The notes below the pieces were generated by a model that saw nothing but the letters and a program-made list of their open reading frames with translations, was not told where the DNA came from and ran no database searches. A program made the translations under genes and the position numbers. From Daphnia pulex (taxonomy: Eukaryota > Arthropoda > Branchiopoda > Diplostraca > Daphniidae), in contig NC_060025.1 of NCBI RefSeq assembly GCF_021134715.1, positions 3,658,001 to 3,722,000 on the forward strand: DNA of 64,000 nt, given 5' to 3'. How positions within the stretch are numbered: the first letter of the stretch is position 1; each line of letters begins with the position of its first letter. Shown piece after piece: positions 11,507 through 23,000 of this stretch.

Positions 11507-11519
11507 TTTTTGTAGGCTA

Positions 11520-11990
11520 GTACTAGAAAAAAGAAAAAACAGAAGTTGAGGGCCAGCCGGAACGATGTTGCCTTGATTCAGTTATCTACGTGAATTTCTT
11601 TCACTTGTCTTTCAACGGACGTCTTGGTCCACGCCCACCTCACCTTCCCCTCTTTCTCACATACAATATCAGAAACAGGAATCAAGATAATGTTGAAAGC
11701 GATGGTGTTTTGAGGGGTTTCAAGACCAGGCCAGCAGACAAGAGTCACTCGCCAGGGCCCCGCGTCGGTACCTGATGAGATTCAGATTGTTATCGGATAG
11801 TTATTTTCCTTGTTCATTGTCCACAAGAAAAAGGTACGATTGAGGTTAAAAAGGGGAGAATAGAGTGGGGAAGAAAGGGGTCGGTAACTATTTTCCCTCT
11901 CCCTTTGTCTTTCCATTCGTACACTTTTCTTATGGACAATGTCAATGTTTTTGGTTTGAGGTTGCACCAAACTGGGAGAAAGGCCTATCC
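11520..11990. other. Region upstream of the Pro-rich gene
   Basis: Likely promoter and spacer on the 5' side of the minus-strand gene. No further open frame is convincing. Confidence 0.3.
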
Positions 11991-11995
11991 AAGAT

Positions 11996-13795
11996 GGCAA
12001 CCTCAAACCACTCTCTACTCTCAGCAATCCAGTCTGTTAAGAATGAACCAACTTTGTTTCTTCAGGAAGATGAACAAATTCTGATTGATTTTGCAATTAA
12101 TGGAACCAGACAACTTCAAAAAGAATTGCCCGCATAAAATGTCGTCCCACAGAGTGTCTGTAGTTCTACAACAAGACCACAAAATATAGTTGATGAAGAT
12201 TGGAGTATTCAAGCCAGATGATAATAGCAAGATAGAAGTGTAGGCATACAAGCGTCAAACAAAGATATCATTGCCACTCAACGTCTTCACTGATGACATT
12301 GATCGAGCCTGTGAACTTGTAACAACACCCTTGTGGTGACCTTCTAGAGTCAAGTCCACCAGTTATGAAGATGATCAACAATGCCTTCTCCATTCATGTG
12401 CCTTCAGTAGGGAAAGAATGGATGTTTCATGCTGAAGAATGGATTGCAAGCTCTTTAGGAGTATGGTCAGGCTTTGTTACTGCCATTGCCACTGAGATGT
12501 CCATAAGCTAGAGGAAACATTGCAAGCATGGCAAAATGATCCTAAAGAAATTGAGACACCACGATGCTTACTTACTGATCAGACCAACCAATTCTGTGGG
12601 TCACTTGTTCTTTACAGTGTTTGTCTACAATAAGGATCTAGTTGGGGAACCATTTAGAGGATCAACAGTGTTAAAAGAAACTAAAACCAATGGTGTCATA
12701 TCCTGGATAGAACTCACATCAGTTATATCATCAACTTAAAAACCTCTTTCGTTGTGAATCAATGATGTAAACAATTACATCTTACTGGATTAAGTTTTAT
12801 AGAATCTCTTCCTTCTTGAAAGAATCAAAATATGAACTCAAGAATGGTTTCAGCTCTCAAATTGGCCAAGATGCTTCAAGAATGATTTTCATATCAATGC
12901 TGGTTTTCATGAATGATAAAACTCGAGTTGAATATCGAGTTGAATTGTCATAACATTATCCAGATTGATAATGTTATGATGTGTTCATGGAAGAATTGGT
13001 TTCTAACCCCCTGCTTCCTGAGCCTCACAAGATGCTTGAAAATATCCCTGCAATCAGCAGAAGCAGATTGCAATCATGGATCACCAAGAAACTGTTATCA
13101 GCAATGGAGATTAGAGAAAAAACAGAGGATTTGAGTTGGTCATCCATGGAACTTAGATGAAACGGGGGAACATTTTCATTATGTTTACAGGAAGGTTTTT
13201 AGAAAGCCCTTTTCAATTGACATCCCTCTTTTATCTAAGTCACCTAAAGAATAAGAATTAGGCTACAGAAAAGAATGGACTATCTGAGTCATACAAGAAG
13301 ATAGTTGAGATGGAAGAACTGAAGCCTGAAAGAAGGGATTACTTAGGACAAAAGGACCCTCCTGTAGAAGATTATAGAACCCATGAATTCTCTCCAAGCT
13401 AGGTAAAGTACTTGTGCAGAAACTCAATAAAGACTTTGAAGAAACTGCGTGGTGCATCAGTGATGGAGTAACTTGAGATCAGTATTCTGGACAACCTGGG
13501 CTCTTACACCTTGGAACAACTAAGAATATTGAAAGCAAGCAGTGCTTTTGAAGAGAGCTGCTACAAGTGTATGATCCAGAAAGGAATTATAGCAGAAGAA
13601 AAAATGCAGAAGCTCTCAGACCTTTGATCTCAGGTTATGCTTGCACTACAGCAATCCAATTTCTGAATTTTGCTTTACACAAGGTTGAAGAACAAGGTTC
13701 CATGCATGTCTGCATATTCAAGAAGTTCCAGCATGGAGGGTTGAGAGATATTTTTGTCCTCGTGAGAGAATTGTTCAACTTGCTATTGAGGAAGA
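11996..13795 (+). pseudogene. Endogenous negative-strand RNA virus L (polymerase) gene, copy 1
   Basis: Scattered open segments on the plus strand match, by eye, the polymerase (L) protein of bunya-like viruses. The clearest signal is the pre-motif A element with QHGG at 13729-13740. Upstream segments, for example 12536-12739, 13001-13134 and 13567-13795, correspond in order and wording to segments of the second copy at 36.5-38.6 kb. The frame is broken by multiple stops and shifts, and the copy ends abruptly at 13795 just after pre-motif A, so the catalytic motifs A-E are absent. There are no introns. This is a relic of viral RNA copied into DNA and cannot be functional polymerase. The exact viral family is not determined; left boundary is approximate. 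Confidence 0.7.
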
Positions 13796-13935
13796 TAAGT
13801 GTTTTGTGGTTGTGTTTGTGTTTTGTATGGCGCCGTGATTCCCAGTCTGTAAAGGAATCTTCTTGGGAAGAGTCAGCCCAATAACACCCAGCAGACCTAT
13901 ACGTCATTTTTATCCAACAAGTAAATGGATTGCTT
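13796..13935 (+). repeat. Dispersed repeat, copy 1 (shared with 36135-36275)
   Basis: About 140 bp starting AGTGTTTTGTGGTTGTG is nearly identical to 36135-36275. It begins exactly where the first viral L-gene copy stops. Both copies lie next to an L-gene remnant. It contains an open stretch (SQSVKESSWEESAQ) of unknown origin. Confidence 0.8.
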
Positions 13936-13991
13936 CCTCTTCCCCTTGTAACCAATAATAGAATGAAATATTTTGGACGATGATAATTACT

Positions 13992-14552
13992 TTATTTCCC
14001 CTTGTCGATGGACGGCGTACGCTGGCTCTGCTTGATTGATGAGATCTCACGCTGGACCGACGAGAGACGGAGCTTCTCCTTGAGCGACGTTTGCATGTTG
14101 TAAATTTCTGAAATCCATTTCTGGAAAAAAAATAAGGAATAAATATAAAAGACTTTCACCTAAATACTTGCTTAAAACGCTGAAACATGTCCACAACCGG
14201 TGTGGCTGACTGATTGCCCTGATACCCTAAAAGGAAAAAAAAAAAAAAAATAAGGAATAAATATAAAAGACTTTCACCTAAATACTTGCTTAAAACGCTG
14301 AAACATGCCCACAACCGGTGTGGCTGACTGATTGCCCTGATACCCTGCTTCTGTGGTTCTGTTTACAGGGTCCAGCGGGGCCTGCGAGGCAGCGGCCGCC
14401 TCGTTTCGGCTGCTCGGGCCCGCCGGCGGTGTTGGCGGGGCTTCCGTCGCCTCACTCGTTCCAGGCTGGTTTGTTACGGGCGACTCCTCCGCGATTCGAT
14501 TCATTTCGGCCAATTCGATTATTGTTTGGCCTGCAGTAGCAGCAGCAGCCAT
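13992..14552 (-). CDS. Small Ala/Pro-rich protein (two exons, one internally duplicated)
   Basis: The ATG at 14552 (minus) is followed by an 89-codon exon to 14286 (donor CAA|GTATTTAGG), and the last exon runs 14120-13992 (CAG acceptor, TAA stop). The protein is about 131 residues. It has a helical start with EMNRIAEE, a PPTPPAGPSS linker, an Ala-rich part, and a basic helical end (MQTSLKEKLRLSSVQREI) that could form a coiled coil. The 3' end of exon one and its donor are duplicated about 127 bp downstream (14150-14225) inside the intron, giving two alternative donors. No family recognised; layout resembles the gene at 11111-11506. Confidence 0.5.
14128..14350. repeat. 127-bp tandem duplication spanning an exon end
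   Basis: The block GGAATAAATATAAAAGACTT...TGCCCTGATACCCT occurs at about 14134 and again at about 14260. It covers the last about 23 codons of an exon, its donor and the start of the intron. The copies differ at only one exonic position (ATGTCC/ATGCCC) and in the length of the A-run. Confidence 0.8.
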
Positions 14553-14559
14553 GTTCCCT

Positions 14560-15680
14560 TGATGAAAATCAATGGCGATGTGTTAGTTTTTTTCGGTGTA
14601 CCTACAAAATTCCTCTTCGGACCATAGTCTTGGATTTGATAAAATTTTATCAAGAGCAGACGAAAGATATGAAATGAAAAATTTTAAGAAAAAATACTGG
14701 ATTTTTTCTATTATTTGAAGATATGTGATCTTCTCCTGTGCTTATCCCCTCACGTGATGAGTACAAAGATGTCCACGAGAAGGGTTTCATGTCAGAAATG
14801 GATGCTTTTTATAAATTGGGAAGGGAAAAAATACCTTAGTAGTGGAATTCCGATGGGAAAATGCAAAAAATAATGCTGGTCAACATGCACAAAATCACTC
14901 TGATCCCTTTACTTCCTCTTTCCTTGTCCCTTCCATGGCAATCCTATTTTTCACGATTTTTAGTCCCGATTTTCTCAGGATTTGTCATAAAATTTTTGTT
15001 TAAACTTCAAACATATTGATAACTTATAATTTGAGATTACTTGTCGAGATTCAAAACTTTATAATAAAAATACTTAACAAAATTCATTATAGGATTACCT
15101 GAATGCTCATTAAGTTTTTCCCTGATTTCAATATTTTATACAGGTTAATCCACTCAAACCACGGTTAACTAAGAAATAGAAATGTAAAACTCTGAGCAGT
15201 AGCCTAGTATAAAGGAGAGAATGTAAGTTATATTATTCTGATTATCATTTTTGTATGTTAGGACTCAACTTAATCTTAGCATATATAACTATGAGCCAGT
15301 GCACTATTAGTTTACTTTTGCTTTCACAGGAAATGTCTATTTTTAGGGGTATCAGGGCAGGTGTCTTTTGTTTAATTTGTGCAAGTCAACCGAAAGCAAA
15401 AGTAATAAGTTTTTATTTAAATAGTAAAGCCATTTTAACAGAAAAAAAAACCAGAAAAAAAAACTTTTTTTCAAAAGAACTGGCCCAAAATCTTCATGGG
15501 TAAGAGAAGAACCGAAGAACTCCAACAATACTTGTTGTCATCCATGCAACACAACATTTAGTCTGAGCAACATGGGCAGAGGTGCCTTGGTAAGCCACGA
15601 GAATAACAAAAATACAAGAACGTCATAGAACTTCAGAGAAAAAAGCTCAAATTCTTCTCAAAATGAAAACGCCAATTTCC
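14560..15680. other. Stretch without a supported gene
   Basis: AT-rich. A candidate frame at 15255-15503 lacks recognisable features and ends in poly-Lys coded by A-runs. I see nothing else. Confidence 0.35.
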
Positions 15681-15699
15681 AATGTGTTTTTAATTCACA

Positions 15700-16915
15700 G
15701 CAAGAGGATACCGAAGTTCCGTCAACAACAGCTATTATTACGCTTGATGGCCAACGAAGCGAAGTTTCATCTCCTTCGCGAATCAACGAAAATGGTAATA
15801 AACTATTAACCAAAGAACGTCTTTTTTCCCTTTATCATCGCTGAAGCCGTTACTAAGGCCGAGTTACTGTGGGCTATGAAAACAGTGGTATCCCACAGGT
15901 ATCCACAGTTCGTTCAACTCAGCAGATTGGTCACCAGGGCTTCTGGCCAGTATGCTCCCGGCCAGCGAAAGAAGATTGCACCAACAAAAATTGCTTATCT
16001 GATCAACTTCGGGTTGGCCCCATTCTTTAGAGAATATCTTCAAGATATTTTGGAAAAACCAGGCCAGAGACTTGGCCAAGTCACTTTGTCATTTGTTTTG
16101 ATGGATCCTTAAAAAAAGTTGCAAAAAATGACAAAGAAACACAAATGAGCGGACAAATTGATTTAGCTGTTTATTACTACATCAAGAACGAAGACAACGG
16201 AGAGGTGGTAACACAGTTTTTCAATCCAACTTCATAAAGCCAGTGCCAGGAACTTGTTGTCGAAGTTCAAAGAAGATCTGCCCGGCCTTTCTGTGGGTTA
16301 GATTTTGCAAGTGTCTATGGATGGCCCTAACGTAAATTGGGCATTTTTGCGTCGATCGAAAGACGACCTTCTTTCCATCGACCCTGAGGCAGCAGATTTA
16401 CTTGAACTAGGTTGCTGTGAACTGCACGTCATTCGCGGAACGTATTAAACTGGACACACTAAGGTAACATGGAACGTCAAACAGATGTTAAAATCTGCCT
16501 ACTATGTCCTTAAAGATAGCCCAGCTCACCGGTCAGACGACACGCATTTTATCAAAATGGATCGGATACAACTCGCTTACTTGAGATTTTGATTTCTCAA
16601 GAAATTTGTGGGAAAAAAAAATTAAGAAAGCAAGTCAGAATTAAAAGAACTTGGAGTTCGCATTCAAAAGCGATTCCCTTCTAATCGCCAAAGTTTACTT
16701 TTTTTCATCAATGTCAAACGAAGTCAAACCCTTTTTAAAAAGATTCCAAACCTCCAAACTTCTCAGTCCCTTGTTATACGAAATCTGTTATTCTGTTTTG
16801 AGATATTTGTTGAAACGAATAGCAAAATTAGACATTGATGCAAAGACTACTAGTCAAATAATGGAGATTAATCTTGAAAACCAGGAAGTATTGCTTGTGG
16901 CAAAAAAAAATTGAG
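15700..16915 (+). pseudogene. hAT-like transposase relic
   Basis: A plus-strand open exon (about 15852-16112) begins TKAELLWAMKTVVSHRY. Further on, broken frames carry LLQVSMDGPNVNWAFL near 16298-16345, a Cys-His segment (GCCELHVIRGTY) near 16410-16447, and AYYVLKDSPAHRSDD near 16500. That series is the order I know from a hAT-like transposase-derived family in animals (MDGPNVNW is characteristic). At least five stops or shifts interrupt it. A small intron (about 15797-15852) precedes the first exon. It is a dead transposon copy; terminal repeats were not located. Confidence 0.55.
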
Positions 16916-17280
16916 CTGGGATTCACAACTTATTGAGAGTTGAAACAACTCGGCATGAATAAACAATCTGAGCGACTATCTGAGCTAGACATCTTTACTT
17001 TTTTCATATTTAAGTCCGCCAGTATAGAATAAGAAGTAGATGTCTAGATGAAGGCAACACAATTTATAGCAAGAGATAGCGTAATTATTTACAAGGGGTC
17101 TTGATCATTTGTTTTAGACAACTAGGATCGATCAAATTTCATTCCTTTTCGTTTGGAATTTTTTAAGTTCACTAAGCCTGCGGCTTGACTGCCCTCTCTC
17201 CCAAACCAAAAAACGACGAAGAAAGAGTCACAATATTTAATTCTAAAAAAGAATGTCGAATAAGTTTTTTTTAAGGTGAA
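16915..17280. other. Spacer
   Basis: No gene seen. The sequence around 17250-17300 (GAATCTTACAGCGTGGACGACGTTGG) matches the start of the 600-bp repeat units at 21.5-22.7 kb and marks the start of the related locus. Confidence 0.4.
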
Positions 17281-17289
17281 TCTTACAGC

Positions 17290-17964
17290 GTGGACGACGT
17301 TGGAAAACTTCTTAAAAAATTGAAATTACAATATTGCGAAATAAAAAAAAATTTCAATTTGAACTTTATTCAACACTGTCGATGTGTTTTTTTTCCATTT
17401 TTAATCATTCATCAATTTTTAATTTTCATTCGACAGTTGTTTTATTTTTTTCCAAGCGAAATGTCGAGGGGAGAAAACACATACAGCCATAGGCTTTTTG
17501 TGTTTTTTACACAGCAACTGGGAACTAGCTACCAATTCCATAAGTGTTATGAAAACGGACATAATTTTGCTCAATACCAAAATTCCATCCGAAAGGCCCT
17601 ACTTCCAGGGGGTGGGGTATTACATTTATTCCACGTAGTACAGCCGACCCTGGATAACTATATAAAAAACAAAGGCTGGAAGAAAACGGAGATCCTCCTA
17701 CTGGTGGAAATTTTTGGATTAAGTAAGTCTTAATTTTTTTTTTGCTTTTTTATTTTTTTTGTAATAATGTCTTTCTTTTTTTTTCTACAGAATATAAGGT
17801 GACATCGATTGATCAAATCAAGGAAAAGGCAGTAAAAGATGCCTACCTTAGGATGTACAAGCTCCTTTATCAATGTGGAAAAGTGCGAGCTTATATATTT
17901 CGCCAAAACACACAAGTTTCAGGAGAAAACTTGAATTCCTCAAATTGCACAACAGCAGCAAAAG
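17290..17964 (+). CDS. Unrecognised gene fragment with two clean exons
   Basis: One exon ends at 17722 (AA|GTAAGT) and the next runs 17791-17964, after a TTTCTACAG acceptor, to a GTAAAT donor. The frame holds across the junction. The product includes TQQLGTSYQFHKCYENGHNF, then YKVTSIDQIKEKAVKDAYLRMYK and RAYIFRQNTQ. It is neutral to basic with predicted helices. Upstream, the frame runs through AT-rich sequence coding KKLKLQYCEIKK, the real start of the exon being uncertain (perhaps the AAG near 17457). Downstream exons are not clear; a phase-1 acidic exon would be expected by comparison with 20774 and 27504. Function unknown. Confidence 0.45.
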
Positions 17965-17999
17965 GTAAATTTTTCAATAAATTTTTTTAGTTTTCCATG

Positions 18000-18640
18000 T
18001 TTATTTTTCTGTTTTTTGTGCAAAAATTTCTCTCTGCCTTGTCTATCTCGCTTTCTACCTCTTTTTCCCCAACTATTTGTATTTATTTTCCATCTCCCTA
18101 ATACAAATGTTACACACCAGAAAAAGAGAATAGTATTAGGAGATATCGAACTTAACTTAAATAAATGTTGAACTTACATCAATGGTATTTGTATAGAAAA
18201 AATCTTGATTTTACCACAACATTTTTTACTTGGGTAAAAGAACAACAGTTATTAGTACAAAAATAAATTTATTTTCAAAAATTTCTTTAGATTAGAGTTT
18301 TCATCAGAATTTGTCAACAGCAGAGATGAGTACGACACATCTAATGAAGAATGAAGAGACAGTGACTGAGGGAGCCAACGAACAGGTGAAATTATTATAG
18401 GAGGATGTGGCAGGTTTCGAAGGTAATGGGGAAAGGATGAGCATGACAAGGATGAGCAAGGAAACGACAAGGTTGAGAAAAATAACAAAAGGACTTGAGG
18501 GAAGTGAAGACACACAGCATAAGGAGGACCAAACAGAAAGCAGCTGAGGAGACAAGTACATAAGGAGAGATGATTGGATCACAAAAAACGGCTGAAAATG
18601 TAACACAGGAAATTTATTTAAAAAAAAAGTTATTTTCCCT
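18000..18640. repeat. Degenerate copy of the 600-bp repeat plus acidic exon remnant
   Basis: The stretch 18030-18115 (CTCTGCCTTGTCTATCTCGCTTTC...CTAATACAAATG) matches the same part of the units at 21.6, 22.25 and 22.85 kb. A TTTAG acceptor near 18289 precedes a Glu/Asp-rich coding remnant broken by stops. Confidence 0.45.
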
Positions 18641-18680
18641 TAAAAATTTTTTTTGTAGACGAAAGTTCCAAATACATTCA

Positions 18681-19140
18681 TATATGGTCGCGAATATTTC
18701 ACCGTGGAATCCACGGCGCTCTACTGTCGAAACATGCTATTTCGCGGTGGAGTCTACGGTACTCTAGCAACAAACTTAAACATAAACACAAATTCCTGAA
18801 AACGATCAAAGTAATAAACATTTCCTTTGCCAATTATTGAGATTGAGCCAACTAACAGCCATTTGCTTTGAAAAACCGTAGAAAACTAGACTTGCACTCA
18901 AATTTGTTGTGAAAGTTCTTTTTATAAAATCTATTAAATTATTTTTTAAGAAAATGTAAAAACAAAAAATGAACTAACTAAACAATTATTTATTTACGCC
19001 AATCGCCATTAACCCCACGAAAGTTATAATCAGGCCTTCGTTACTTGTTAACGAAAGGTATGAAATTCCGCGGCGTAATTGCACTATTTGACACAAGAAT
19101 GCCGTGAATCCACGGTGAAATATATTCTTCCTTCATATAT
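18681..19140. mobile_element. Palindromic MITE-like element (about 450 bp)
   Basis: Inverted arms at about 18693-18716 and 19102-19125 contain ATTTCACCGTGGAATCCACGG and its near-complement. A further partial copy of the motif (TTCGCGGTGGAGTCTACGG) lies at about 18740. The inside is AT-rich and non-coding. It interrupts what looks like an exon start (TTTTTGTAG acceptor at about 18651). No target duplication identified. Confidence 0.6.
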
Positions 19141-20390
19141 TCTGTTATCCCATTAAGTATTTAAAAACAAACTATTTAACTGTAACAAACTAATTCGCTC
19201 CTTAACCCAGATTTTATCAAAACAAAAACTTCTTAGAAATTAGGATTTATCTTCTTTGTTCCTTGTTATGAAAAAAAGTATACTGTGGGGCTCTGTTCAA
19301 AGATATATATGAGACTTATTACTTAAGATAATTTTAAGTCAAGATCTGTGAGCTCTTTTCTCGACCATTCACAAAATCAAAATTGAGTTTAATTTTGCAG
19401 ACGAAATATACAGCATTGCAAGTTATAATTTGAATTTGAAGCATATATAAAGATCGTCAATTTTAAGTTTATTGACATTGCGGGTTCAAACATCTACTTT
19501 CAATAGATTAAATTTTTCATTTAATTTCCGAAATGATATTGAAAATTTTATCAGGTTTCATTTAATTGTGGTATTCCGATACAATTAAGGGCAGCTCGAC
19601 AACTGATACATAAAAATAAAGATTACCAATATTTATATTTATCCTCATCGCCGATCGACGACGGCAATGGTTAACCAGTTGGTTGTTGGTTAACCGGTTA
19701 AACCGCTCATCAAACGTGGTTACCATTTTACGATTTTTGAAAATTTATCATTTAACCGGTTGACCACGAAATAAAAATGCACACGTCTGGCTGTCACGTA
19801 TCGCGAATAAAACAACGTTTTAAAAAGTTGTTGAACAGATTCTATACTAGATTTAAATATTTTACTAAAGATGACATGCGAGTATAATTTTTTTTTTAAA
19901 TTTTTAACGTTCAGTTTTCTAGTCAAATACAACACTGCATTATTGTAAATTATACAAAAATGATAGGATAGCCCGACACTTCAAACTGTTTTTGCCGTTT
20001 TCCAATACTTTCGAGAAAATTCTTAAAAACTTTCATCGCGTTTTAGTAATTTTTGACCTTCATTTTCTAGCGTGTCTACTTTAAAGATTTGTCTAGCGTT
20101 AATTCTTTAAAGACAACATAATCTTCCTAACTGTCGAAAACTTTCAAAACGGTTGTTTCACTCTTCCGATCCCTATACATTAGCCAACCAAGGAAAAAAA
20201 ATCCCGTCATTTCTACGACACTTAATAGCCGTAACAGTTTACAGCTATTTCTTTGACAGTTTCTGCAATAACTGTTAACACAAATTTACATTTTAACTAC
20301 CCTTACTGGATTTTACAAACAACGTGGATTACTTATGGCCGTGCAGGTAACTTATAAATACAATTAAAATGTTAAAATCACACTAACCCT
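19140..20390. other. AT-rich stretch without gene
   Basis: No supported coding sequence. At 19675-19775 the trinucleotide pattern GGTTAACC recurs (GGTTAACCAGTTGG, GGTTAACCGGTTAAACC, TTTAACCGGTTGACC), giving several short palindromes. Confidence 0.4.
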
Positions 20391-20395
20391 TATAG

Positions 20396-21165
20396 CATAT
20401 CAGGATGTTCCAATTACAGCTTCGACCCTCTCAGTAAAAAATGTGCTGAATGCTGTCAAGTTGGTAAAAGAATAATATGATCAGCACACAATTAGTACAA
20501 ATATTACGTTCACTTTTTACCACGTCTTTTTTTTACCAAATACAACCAGAATTGGTTTTCAGGGAAGAATCAGACCAGTTAGATGATAAATTCAATAAGA
20601 TTGATTACCCTGATGCAACAATCCATCAGACATATTAAACCAATCAGAATGAAATACTTAATGAAATATCAATAGCAATTAGTGAAACATAACATGGAAA
20701 ATTGCCAATGCATGTAACTAGTATCTTAAATATTAGTGTTGCGAATGCATTTTATTTTAATTTGATTTTTTAGATCAAGTCTCAGACTCTCAAACTCTAA
20801 CAACGATGAGGAAAATTCCGAAGAAGATGAGAAAACTGAAAAGAAAGAGGAGACTGACAAGGATGAGGAAAGTGAAGGCACACAGCAGGAGGAGAAGGAA
20901 CAGGCTGCAGAAGAAAAAACAAACACGAAACATAAATACATACACAGCAAAAGAAAAAGGAAGCTGGAGATGGACATTTTCAAGAAGAGTTAGCTGCCAA
21001 GTGCAACACTGGTAATGTAACTGTAGAAAACAAAATAATTTCCTCTAACAAATTTGTTTTGTAGACTCCGAAGATGAATTGGACAGCAAAGATGAATCCA
21101 ACAGCGAGGACGACGATGGAAAAATTGAAAATACAAAACTGTCCCCTTTTTTCAAATATTTAAAA
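20396..21165 (+). pseudogene. Cys-motif/acidic family gene, plus-strand copy
   Basis: Exon 20396-20463 reads SGCSNYSFDPLSKKCAECC and ends in phase 1. Its twin is the minus-strand exon 27752-27691 (SGCLNYSLDPLNDICPECS), also phase 1. The next acceptor (20773) opens a phase-1 exon whose in-phase reading is strongly basic, while the frame one base away is acidic (NDEENSEEDEKTEKKEE), as in relatives; a one-base shift near 20800 is likely. A third acidic exon starts after TTGTAG at about 21065 (SEDELDSKDESNSEDDDG). The four Cys could bind zinc. Function unknown; nuclear, transcription-related role is only a guess from composition. Confidence 0.45.
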
Positions 21166-21489
21166 ACAAAATTCTTTACATCCCTTATGTTTTTTTGTAA
21201 AATCTCCTCTTCCTTGTTTCCTTCTTCAATGTTTCTCTTTTGTCTTTTTTTCCTTAATTTTTTTATTCTTTCTAATGTTTCACAACGGAAAAAGGGTATT
21301 GAACTTTTATCAATGTTATGGTTCCCACGTTAAGAGATGAGTTGGCAATCAGTTGGCAGATGTGCTAGGTGCGTAGGTATTGATGGTATTGTACGTAATG
21401 GTTATTGAAATGGAAGCTAGTCGTCCGATTGATGTTTAAACACAGATAATATAACTGTATGCTGTATAGGGAAAACAGGTAATTTTCCA

Positions 21490-23000
21490 TAATTTTTTTT
21501 TGCATATTTTGAAGATGAATCCTACAGTGAGGACGATGTGGGCTATCCAAAAAATTTAACTACAATATTTCTCCTCTTCTTCAAATATTTATCAACAAAA
21601 TTCTTTTCATTTCCCCCCTTTGTTTGTGTGTCATTCGTGTAAGAAATCTTCTCTACCTTGTCTGTCTCCCTTTATACCTCTTTTCCCAAAATATTTTGGT
21701 TTTCATTCTTCCTAATACATTTCATAATAACTATCCTAATAATAACTATCCTTATTGAAAGTGTATAACTCTCTGTGGCAGACCCATAGTCGAGGGATTA
21801 GAGATTTGCAGTTTCTTTACTTTTTAGTTCGCATTACCTTTAATATAATTTCCTGTATTGCAACAATATCATATGTGCTTTGAACCAAAAATCTGAATAC
21901 CAAACACATAAAGACAGAAAGCTACAGATCCCGCACTTCTTTTCAGAAAACTTACCGTTGAATCTGTTGGAAGTCGAGCAAAAATAAAAATAGATTTGTA
22001 TCTCAACAAGGCTTCTGTATTGATTACAGGATCAATTTCAATATCACGTCATATGACGTGGAACACAATAAAGACCTGAAGAGCATGAACAATTTTTTTT
22101 TGCATATTCTGAAAATGAATCTCACAGCGAGGACGATGTGGGCAATCCCAAAAATGTAAACTAAAAAATGTATCCCCCTCTTCTAATATTTATAAACAAA
22201 ATTCTTTGCATCCCCCCCTATGTTTGTTTTTCGTTCGTGTAAGAAATCTCCTCTGCCTTTTCTGTCTCCCTTTATATCTCTTTTCCCCAAACATTTTTTC
22301 TTTTCATTCTTTCTAATAAATCCCCTAATAACTATCCTAATAATAACTATCCTTACTGAAAGTGTATGACTCTTTGTTGCAGACCCATAGTCGAGGGATG
22401 AGAGATTTGCAGTTTCTTTACTTTTTAGTTCGCATTACCTTTAATATAATTTCCTGTATTGCAACAATATATATGTGCTTTGAAACAAAAATCTGAATAC
22501 CAAACACATAAAAAAACAGAAAGCTACAGATCCTGCACTTCTTCGCGGAACAATTAACGGTGAATCTGTTGGAATACGAGCAAAAATAAAAAAAGGTTAT
22601 ATCTCAACAAGGCTTCTGTATTGATTACAGGATCAATTTCAATCTCACGTCATATGACGTGGAACATAAAAAGACCTGGAGAGTATGAACAATTTTTTTG
22701 ATATTCTGAAGATGAATCCTACAGCGAGGACGATGTGGGTAATCCCAAAAATTTAAACTAAAAAATGTATCCCCATCTTCTAGTATTTCTAAACAAAATT
22801 CTTCGCGTCAACCCCCCATGTTTGTTTTTCATTCTCGGCCTTGTCTGTCTCCCTTTATATCTCTTTTCCCCAAACATTTTTTTTATTTTGATTCTTTCTA
22901 ATAAATCTCATAATAACTATCCTAATAATAACTATCCTTATTGACAGTGTATGACTCTCTGATGCAGACCCATATTCGATGGATGAGAGATTTGCAAATT
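21490..23000. repeat. Tandem array, three units of about 600 bp
   Basis: The marker GGACGATGTG occurs at 21531, 22131 and 22728. Units two and three are close to unit one, with the third ending early near 23000. Each starts with a short acidic coding relic (GATGAATCCTACAG-GAGGAC: ESYSEDDVG) after an AG acceptor. Units one and two contain a perfect 16-bp palindrome CACGTCATATGACGTG (22045-22060, 22646-22661). Related single copies occur at 17280 and 21065. The array looks like amplification of one exon with its intron. Confidence 0.8.

Noticed and set aside
11229..11549. Plus-strand Gly/Ala-rich frame
   Set aside because: It is the complement of the Pro-rich minus-strand exon, which has splice signals and a sensible start.
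14318..14562. Plus-strand frames opposite the Ala/Pro-rich gene
   Set aside because: Same reason: complement of a better-supported exon.
18252..18606. Ser/Leu/Cys-rich minus-strand frames
   Set aside because: Complement of a purine-rich acidic exon relic; hydrophobic appearance is an artefact of pyrimidine runs.
20726..20983. Minus-strand hydrophobic Ser/Phe frame
   Set aside because: Complement of the acidic/basic exon at 20774.
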